Source: an uncultured Clostridia bacterium
GTDB taxonomy: Bacteria; Bacillota; Clostridia; Oscillospirales; Oscillospiraceae
Direction of reading: 5' to 3'
NCBI GenBank assembly: GCA_947173485.1
Contig: CAMWFH010000023.1
Location: 1 to 39,518 of the forward strand
Length of the DNA: 39,518 nt
Position 1 is the stretch's first letter. Each line of letters begins with the position of its first letter. The translations under genes and the position numbers were made by a program. Of this stretch, positions 34,093-39,518 are shown piece by piece. The notes under the pieces were generated by a model. The model saw only the letters and a list, made by a program, of their open reading frames with translations. It did no database searches and was not told the DNA's origin.

Positions 34093-37000
34093 TCAGCCCA
34101 GGACCTGGTCCAGGACCTGGTACAGCCGCTCCACCTCCACCGGCTTGGACAGGTGCCCGTTCATGCCGCACTCCACCGACTTCTTCAGGTCGTCGTCGAA
34201 GGCGTTGGCCGACATGGCGATGATCGGGATGGTGCGGCAGTCCTCCCGGTCCATGGCCCGGATGGTCCGGGTGGCCTCCAGGCCGTCCATCACCGGCATC
34301 ATGATATCCATCAGGATCGCGTCATAGGTGCCCGGCGCCGTGGCCTGGATGTGGGAGACGGCCTGGGCGCCGTCGTGGACGCACACCACCTCGACCCCCC
34401 GCTCCTCCAGGAGGCACTGGGCGATCTCCGCGTTGAGCTCGTTGTCCTCCACCACCAGGATGCGCCGGCCGGCGAAGGAGATGTCCTCCGTCTCCCGGCC
34501 GGCCTCCACCGCCTGGCCTGGGGCCAGGGGGATGGAGAAGCTGAAGGTGCTGCCCTGGCCCACGGCGCTGTCCAGCCGGATATTGCTGCCCATCAGCTGC
34601 ACCAGCCGGCTGCTGATGGAGAGGCCCAGGCCGGTGCCCTGCTGGCCCGCCGCGCCGGCGGCCTGCTCGAAGGAGCGGAACACCCGCTCCTGCTCCTCCT
34701 TGGGGATGCCGACGCCGGTGTCCCGCACCGCGAAGAAGACCTCCTCCCCCTGCTCCTCCACGGTCAGGGTGACCCGGCCCCCCTCCGGGGTGAACTTCAC
34801 CGCGTTGCCCAGCAGGTTGATCAGCACCTGGCTGATGCGCATCCGGTCCGCCCGGAACCAGCGGTGGGTCAGGTCGATCTCCTGGGTGAGATCGATCTTT
34901 TTGGCGGCGGCCTGAGGCCAGATCAGCTCCCGGATGGTGTCCAGCATCTCCCGGAGGTCGAAGTCCGCCGGCTCCAGCTTCATCTTGCCGCTCTCGATCT
35001 TGGACATATCCAAAATATCGTTGATCAGCCCCAGGAGGTAGTTGGAGGAGGACTGGATCTTTTGCAGGCAGTCCATGATCCGCTCCCGGCTCTGCTCCTT
35101 CTGGAGGGCGATGGCCGTCATGCCGATGATGCCGTTCATGGGGGTGCGGATCTCGTGGCTCATCCGGGAGAGGAACTCCGATTTGGCCTTGCTGGCGATG
35201 TCGTGCTGCTGCTGGCAGAGCTGGCTCTGGATCGCCCGGCCCAGCTCCCCCAGCTCCGGGACCGCCTCCAGCGCCTCTAGCTGCTCCGGGGAGGCGGCCA
35301 GGATGCAGACGCTGCCCATATAGCTGCCGCTGTCGTACAGCGGCAGCAGCACCCCCTGCTGGCCCGCCTCTATTGGCAGAAAGCTCTGGAGGAGGGGCTG
35401 CTGGCTGTCCGCCTGGGAGAAGGGGCGCGTCTCCCCCTGGCCCAGCCAGGTGAGGAACGCCTTCCGGTCCTCCTCCCGGTACTTCCGTACCCCCTGGGGG
35501 GCCGGCCGGCCGTCCCGATACCAGCAGGTGTGGAGGTAGACGGCGTTGAAGTCCCCTTGCAGCAGGGACACCAGCACCCCCTCCGCCTGACAGCTGCGGC
35601 CGATCTTCCGCACCAGCAGCCGGAGCTGGGCCGGGAAGTCCACGCCCTTGCCGAAGAGGCCCAGGGCCGTGGACACCAGGCTCACCTCGCCATCATAGCT
35701 GACGGAAGCGCTCTCGTCCCCCTGGAGGGGCGGCAGGGGGCCCTCCCTGTAGAAGAGCTGCCCCTGGCTCCGGGCCGATCGGGCCTCCTGGACCAGCCGT
35801 TCCGTGCCGCCTTCCCCCTGGGACAGGCCGGTCTGGAGGCGGACGCCGAAGTCCTCCTCCGGGAAGAGGGCGGCGGACTGCTCCGCCAGGTCGGCAGCCA
35901 GCGCCGCAGCCTGGCCGCCGGTCCAGCCGGCCAGCCACAGCACCAGCTCCTCCCGGTTCCACCGCACGGCCAGCGCCGCCGGACAGAGCCGGCGGACCAG
36001 GTCCCCCAGCTCCTCCAGGAGCATATTGCCAAAGACGGTGCCGTTCTTCTCCACGGCCTGCTGGAGGCCGTCCAGCCGCAGAACGGCCATCACGCCCGCC
36101 GGATGGGCATCCCGGCAGGCAGTTATCTGCTGGAGGCCGTAGCGGGATCCGTAGGCCCCGGTGACGTTGTCGGTCGTGGCCCGCCGCAGCTGCTCGGCCT
36201 CCCGGTCCTTCTGCGCCTGGATATTTCGGATGCTCCCCACCAGCTTCCAGCGCTGGCCATCGGTATCGTAGACCGCCTTGCCAGTGAGGAACATCCAGAG
36301 GAAGGGCCCATCCCCGTCCTTCGGCCAGCGCATACGGAACTCCGCGCTGGGATGGTCGGGGTCCTGCCGCAGGGCCGATGCCATGGCCGCCCGGTCCGCC
36401 TCATAGATGCAGGCCGGATCGATGAAGCCGGTCTCGCTCATGGGACAGTGCCACTGACCGTTCATGGCGGGGTGGTTGACCACGTCCAGGATCTGGGCCT
36501 GGAGGTCATAGGAGAAGAAGAGGTCCTGAGAGGCCTCCAAGGCCACCTTGTAGCGCTCCTTCTCCTCCAGCAGGACGTTCTCCGCCTGCCGCTGCTGCTC
36601 CGTCAGATCCACCACCACGTCATAGAGGGCGTCGATCTCCAGGATGTTGGAGGGCTTGAAGGACTGGAGCCCGGCCCGGCCCTGGCTGATGCAGGCCATC
36701 AGGCGTTGGACCGGCCTGGTCAGGTGGCGCACCGCCAGATAGATGCCCACCACGCCGCAGCCTAAGCCGGTCAGGACGGCGATGACCATCCAGATGTACA
36801 GCTGCCGGCTCATGCCGAACAGGTCCTCCTCGGTGTCCAGACCGATCAGGGCCCACTGGGTGTGGTCATAGGGCACATGGGCGCTGTAGAGCTTCAAAGG
36901 ATGGAGGGCGGCGTAGACCCCCTGGCCGTTCAGCTGGGCGCCCTGGACCCGGGACAGCTCCCCCCGCTCCTCCAGGACCAGTCCGCCTGTCAGGGGGCGG

Positions 37001-37911
37001 ACCAGGTCGTAGAGGATGCCCTTGCCCGCCAGGGGCGTATAGCTGCCGTCCTCCTCCCGGACCGCCAGCAGATAACCGGCCTGCTGGGTGTCGTTCAGCT
37101 CCGTTACAGGGAAGTAGGCGGAGAGGCTCCGGGTGGAGATCTCCACCCCCAGCACGCCGCAGACCGTCCCCCGGCACCGGAGGGGGATGGAGTAGGTGAT
37201 CATCTCATGGGCGTCTGCCCGGTCCTTCTCCAGACAGAAGGGCAGAGCCCAGTAGCCCAGGTCGGCGGTGTCCGCATCCGGGTGGTCGAGGCCCGCCTGC
37301 CAGGGGGCGAAGAAGTAGGTCTCCGTGCCGTCCATATGGAACCGGGTGGTCCAGTTGGTGTCCAGAGGGATGCCCCAGGCCCGGGAGAAGGCCTTGCTCC
37401 CCCGCTCCAGCAGCAGGTCAGAGTAGTTGGCGGGGTCGGAGTCGGGATCGGAGTCCCGGATGAAGAACCCGTCCAGCTCCCCCGCCGGCCCCTCCGGCCC
37501 GGCCAGGACCAGGAAGATGCCGTCGGTGGAGCAGCGCTGGAGGATGTCCAGGCACTCCGGGAACAGCTGCTCCAGCAGCTCGCCCCGCAGCTCCCCGGAC
37601 TCCAGCAGCGCCTCCAGCTCGATCTCCCGGCTGGACAGGAACGTCTCCAGCACCTGGGTGAGCCCGTGCTCCTGGACGGAGGACCAGCGCCGGTCCATGT
37701 CGTTTTGCAGGATGACGCCCCGGTTCTCCACCAGCCGGCTCATCATGCCGCCGGCGTACTCCTCCAGGGTGCGGGCCGTCCGCAGGACCGCCAGGGTGCC
37801 GATGGTGATGGCCCCCTGGAGCAGCATGATCGCGATCAGGGGCAGGAGGAAGATGCGGAAGATGCTGGACTTCTTCCGCCCTTGACTGCTCGCGTTTCGC
37901 TCGTTCTTCAT
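34093..37911 (-). CDS. Large hybrid sensor histidine kinase / response regulator
   Basis: This is a 1272-residue membrane sensor. In order: TM1 (about 17-42), an extracytoplasmic Cache-like domain (about 45-365), TM2 (370-395), HAMP-like linker, PAS (about 455-565), a degenerate GGDEF-like domain (about 575-722; WNREE replaces GGDEF), a GAF-like domain (about 755-895), HisKA with His919 (RMSHEIRTPMNG), HATPase with N1036, DTGVGI (1064-1069) and GTGLGLSI, and a C-terminal receiver with Asp1202 (LMDIMMPVMDG) and Lys1256. All kinase and receiver catalytic residues are intact. The ATG lies 4 nt after the binding-protein stop. No DNA-binding output domain or phosphotransfer partner is in view, so the final target is unknown. 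Confidence 0.92.
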   Translation of the reverse strand: MKNERNASSQGRKKSSIFRIFLLPLIAIMLLQGAITIGTLAVLRTARTLEEYAGGMMSRLVENRGVILQNDMDRRWSSVQEHGLTQVLETFLSSREIELEALLESGELRGELLEQLFPECLDILQRCSTDGIFLVLAGPEGPAGELDGFFIRDSDPDSDPANYSDLLLERGSKAFSRAWGIPLDTNWTTRFHMDGTETYFFAPWQAGLDHPDADTADLGYWALPFCLEKDRADAHEMITYSIPLRCRGTVCGVLGVEISTRSLSAYFPVTELNDTQQAGYLLAVREEDGSYTPLAGKGILYDLVRPLTGGLVLEERGELSRVQGAQLNGQGVYAALHPLKLYSAHVPYDHTQWALIGLDTEEDLFGMSRQLYIWMVIAVLTGLGCGVVGIYLAVRHLTRPVQRLMACISQGRAGLQSFKPSNILEIDALYDVVVDLTEQQRQAENVLLEEKERYKVALEASQDLFFSYDLQAQILDVVNHPAMNGQWHCPMSETGFIDPACIYEADRAAMASALRQDPDHPSAEFRMRWPKDGDGPFLWMFLTGKAVYDTDGQRWKLVGSIRNIQAQKDREAEQLRRATTDNVTGAYGSRYGLQQITACRDAHPAGVMAVLRLDGLQQAVEKNGTVFGNMLLEELGDLVRRLCPAALAVRWNREELVLWLAGWTGGQAAALAADLAEQSAALFPEEDFGVRLQTGLSQGEGGTERLVQEARSARSQGQLFYREGPLPPLQGDESASVSYDGEVSLVSTALGLFGKGVDFPAQLRLLVRKIGRSCQAEGVLVSLLQGDFNAVYLHTCWYRDGRPAPQGVRKYREEDRKAFLTWLGQGETRPFSQADSQQPLLQSFLPIEAGQQGVLLPLYDSGSYMGSVCILAASPEQLEALEAVPELGELGRAIQSQLCQQQHDIASKAKSEFLSRMSHEIRTPMNGIIGMTAIALQKEQSRERIMDCLQKIQSSSNYLLGLINDILDMSKIESGKMKLEPADFDLREMLDTIRELIWPQAAAKKIDLTQEIDLTHRWFRADRMRISQVLINLLGNAVKFTPEGGRVTLTVEEQGEEVFFAVRDTGVGIPKEEQERVFRSFEQAAGAAGQQGTGLGLSISSRLVQLMGSNIRLDSAVGQGSTFSFSIPLAPGQAVEAGRETEDISFAGRRILVVEDNELNAEIAQCLLEERGVEVVCVHDGAQAVSHIQATAPGTYDAILMDIMMPVMDGLEATRTIRAMDREDCRTIPIIAMSANAFDDDLKKSVECGMNGHLSKPVEVERLYQVLDQVLG

Positions 37912-37915
37912 AGGG

Positions 37916-39364
37916 TCACGGCTGGACGGCGGCCTCCAGGGCGGCGAGGAAGTCCTCATACCACGCCAAGAAGGCCTCCTCGCTCACATAGGGGGCGGCG
38001 GCCTCCGCCAGGGGCGTCCCCTGGGCCGTGGCCTCCGCCACCGCCGCCCGGTCCTCCGCTGCCCGGTCCGCCAAGTGGTACTCTAGGATCCGCCGGGCCG
38101 CGGAGCCGTTCTGGAAGCTCTTGTTGGTGTAGAGGGTCATCCCCTCCATCTCGCTGAAGATCGTGGTCAGGCAGTCGTAGGTCTTGGGGGCCACCGACAA
38201 GGACCCCTCCGCGATGACCTGGTCCAGCTGCTGGACACTGCTGGCCTCCCGGCGCACCGGCAGATAGCCGGAGACGCAGCCGAAGCGCAGGTTGTTCTCC
38301 GCCTGGGTGAACCACTTCAAAAACTCCACAGCGGCATACTCCCGCCGCTCGTCCGACTTGCTGACCACCATGCCGGCCCCTTGCTGCACGGCGTAGTTGC
38401 GCCCGCCGGCAAAGATGGGGGCGGTCATCACCAGATAGTCGATGGGGTGGCTGCCGTCGTCCAGCTCCACCTGGTCGGGGAAGTACATGGCGGAGGTGGT
38501 GGAGCCGGTGTAGGCCAGCAGCTCCCCGGTCTTCACATCATCGGAGCGGAAGGAGCCGTAGGCCCCAAAGTAGCCCTTGACCATGGGGACGTAGTAGTTC
38601 TCCCACAGCCGGCGCAGCTCCTCCTTGGGGGCATGGAGGGTCAGGACGCCGTTGTCTACCTGGAACAGCTCCACGCCCAGCTGCTGCATCCCGATGATGA
38701 AATAGTTGGCCACCGCGTCACGACCGTAGAAGGCCTTGCCGTCCCCCGGCACATCGGGGGTCAGGCTGTCGGTCCACTCGTAGTAGCGCTGGGCCGTGGC
38801 GGCCACCCCCTCGATGGTGGCCAGGTCCTCCAGAGAGGCCCCAGTGGCCGCCGCGAAGGGCTCCCAATCCGTTTTGTTGAGCATCATGATCTCGGTGGAC
38901 TTGGCCGTGGGGAAGATGCGCAGGGTGCCGTCGGCGGCGATCCGCCCCTCCTCGATGTAGGAACTGACATACCCCTCCAGCTCTGCCTGGTCTAGGTAGG
39001 CCGACAGGTCTGCCAGCGCCCCCGCCTGCTCCACCTCATAGGCGGTGTCGGCATAGGAGGAGAAGATGTCCGGCATGGGCGCCGCGCCCACCTTGCCGTT
39101 GATAGCGTCCCGCACCGCCGTCTCCAGGTCGGAGACCGAGCCCTGGGAGTAGCCTTGGACATAGATCCCCCGCTCCCGGCCTACGGTGTCGTTGAACTCC
39201 TCCACCAGCGCGTCGAAGGCCGCCTGCTGGGAGCCGTTGTAGTAGTGCCAGACCGTCAAGGACACCGGGTCCTTGGGGTCCAGGGGGCCTTTGTCCACGC
39301 ACCCGGTCAGGAGCAGCAGCGCCAGGAGCGCCAGAGTGACCTTCCGTAACAAGATCTTTTTCAT
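37916..39364 (-). CDS. Extracellular solute-binding lipoprotein (family 1-like)
   Basis: This is a 482-residue secreted lipoprotein. MKKILLRK, a hydrophobic core and lipobox LLTGC with lipidated Cys22 are clear. The mature part opens SLTVWHYYNGSQQAAFDALV and continues with DIFSSYADTAYEVEQAGALAD, the fold of sugar-type ABC binding proteins. The ATG at 39364 is chosen because a longer frame would overlap the promoter. No permease or ATPase follows; the next gene, 4 nt away, is the Cache-domain hybrid kinase. It may therefore present a ligand to that kinase, as ChvE does for VirA or LuxP for LuxQ. Transporter genes could still lie right of the window. The ligand is unknown; oligosaccharides are a plausible guess. 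Confidence 0.88.
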   Translation of the reverse strand: MKKILLRKVTLALLALLLLTGCVDKGPLDPKDPVSLTVWHYYNGSQQAAFDALVEEFNDTVGRERGIYVQGYSQGSVSDLETAVRDAINGKVGAAPMPDIFSSYADTAYEVEQAGALADLSAYLDQAELEGYVSSYIEEGRIAADGTLRIFPTAKSTEIMMLNKTDWEPFAAATGASLEDLATIEGVAATAQRYYEWTDSLTPDVPGDGKAFYGRDAVANYFIIGMQQLGVELFQVDNGVLTLHAPKEELRRLWENYYVPMVKGYFGAYGSFRSDDVKTGELLAYTGSTTSAMYFPDQVELDDGSHPIDYLVMTAPIFAGGRNYAVQQGAGMVVSKSDERREYAAVEFLKWFTQAENNLRFGCVSGYLPVRREASSVQQLDQVIAEGSLSVAPKTYDCLTTIFSEMEGMTLYTNKSFQNGSAARRILEYHLADRAAEDRAAVAEATAQGTPLAEAAAPYVSEEAFLAWYEDFLAALEAAVQP

Positions 39365-39407
39365 GGGCCGTTTACCTCTTCCCTCATTGTTTTCGGATGA
39401 TAGCACT

Positions 39408-39436
39408 ATCTTACCATATCCTGACCTTATTTTCAA
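39408..39436 (-). promoter_or_regulatory. Promoter of the binding protein-kinase-DUF2971 operon
   Basis: TTGAAA (39436-39431), 17-nt spacer, TAAGAT (39413-39408) on the minus strand, about 44 nt upstream of the lipoprotein ATG. Confidence 0.75.
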
Positions 39437-39453
39437 GACGGCGTTCTGCCAGC

Positions 39454-39473
39454 GTATGTGTCAGTATGTGTCA
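39454..39473 (-). repeat. Perfect tandem 10-bp direct repeat upstream of the promoter
   Basis: TGACACATAC occurs twice in immediate succession on the minus strand (39473-39464 and 39463-39454), 17 nt upstream of the -35 box. A 10-bp period puts both half-sites on the same helix face, as for activators of the OmpR/PhoB type. It is a candidate operator for an activator of this operon. Confidence 0.6.
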
Positions 39474-39518
39474 AGAGATAATTGGCAAAAGCCTGAGCGA
39501 TATGAAACAGGCCAATGT

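Overview
The window looks like a chromosomal segment from a GC-rich gut-type Clostridia member, most likely Oscillospiraceae (Flavonifractor / Lawsonibacter / Dysosmobacter type). Support for this: Firmicutes-style sigma-A promoters (TTGACA-17-TATAAT), a T-box leader, the walJ-rlmH pair, ffs next to dnaX, an S-layer-homology surface protein, and strongly GC-biased codons. The genus is an inference. I saw no phage, IS element, CRISPR array or rRNA.

Layout. 1-422: an unresolved edge, then tRNA-Val(CAC) and tRNA-Pro(TGG) on the minus strand behind a canonical promoter. 612-2988 (minus): fumarase C and a D-2-hydroxyacid dehydrogenase. 3100-6028 (plus): murA behind what looks like a transcription attenuator, then walJ and rlmH. 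6151-7300: an ECF sigma factor with its membrane anti-sigma factor. 7475-9202: phosphoglucomutase. 9326-12138: a large SLH surface protein with a roughly 310-nt structured leader. 12275-13306: a degenerate Rpn/PD-(D/E)XK-family gene followed by a duplicated 3' fragment.

13381-24618 (minus): a complete branched-chain amino acid operon, leuA-leuC-leuD-leuB-ilvB-ilvN-ilvC-ilvD. It starts at a T-box riboswitch with a probable CUG (Leu) specifier and ends with a DUF815 AAA+ ATPase gene. 24701-28245: prfB (no programmed frameshift), converging on ybaB and dnaX, which lie behind the SRP RNA gene ffs.

28297-33142: a divergent selenium-metabolism module. A cysteine-desulfurase-like enzyme and a LysR regulator read leftward. 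YedE transporter, TusA-like protein, DUF3343 carrier-like protein and SelD read rightward. A TATC-N11-GATA LysR-type box lies between the divergent promoters. Together these genes would import, carry and activate selenium to selenophosphate.

33262-39473 (minus): an operon of a solute-binding lipoprotein, a 1272-residue hybrid histidine kinase and a DUF2971 protein. Its promoter is preceded by a perfect tandem 10-bp repeat. No transporter permease is visible, so the binding protein may serve the kinase as a sensor. This operon, the selenium divergon, the murA attenuator and the surface-protein leader are the places most worth a closer look.
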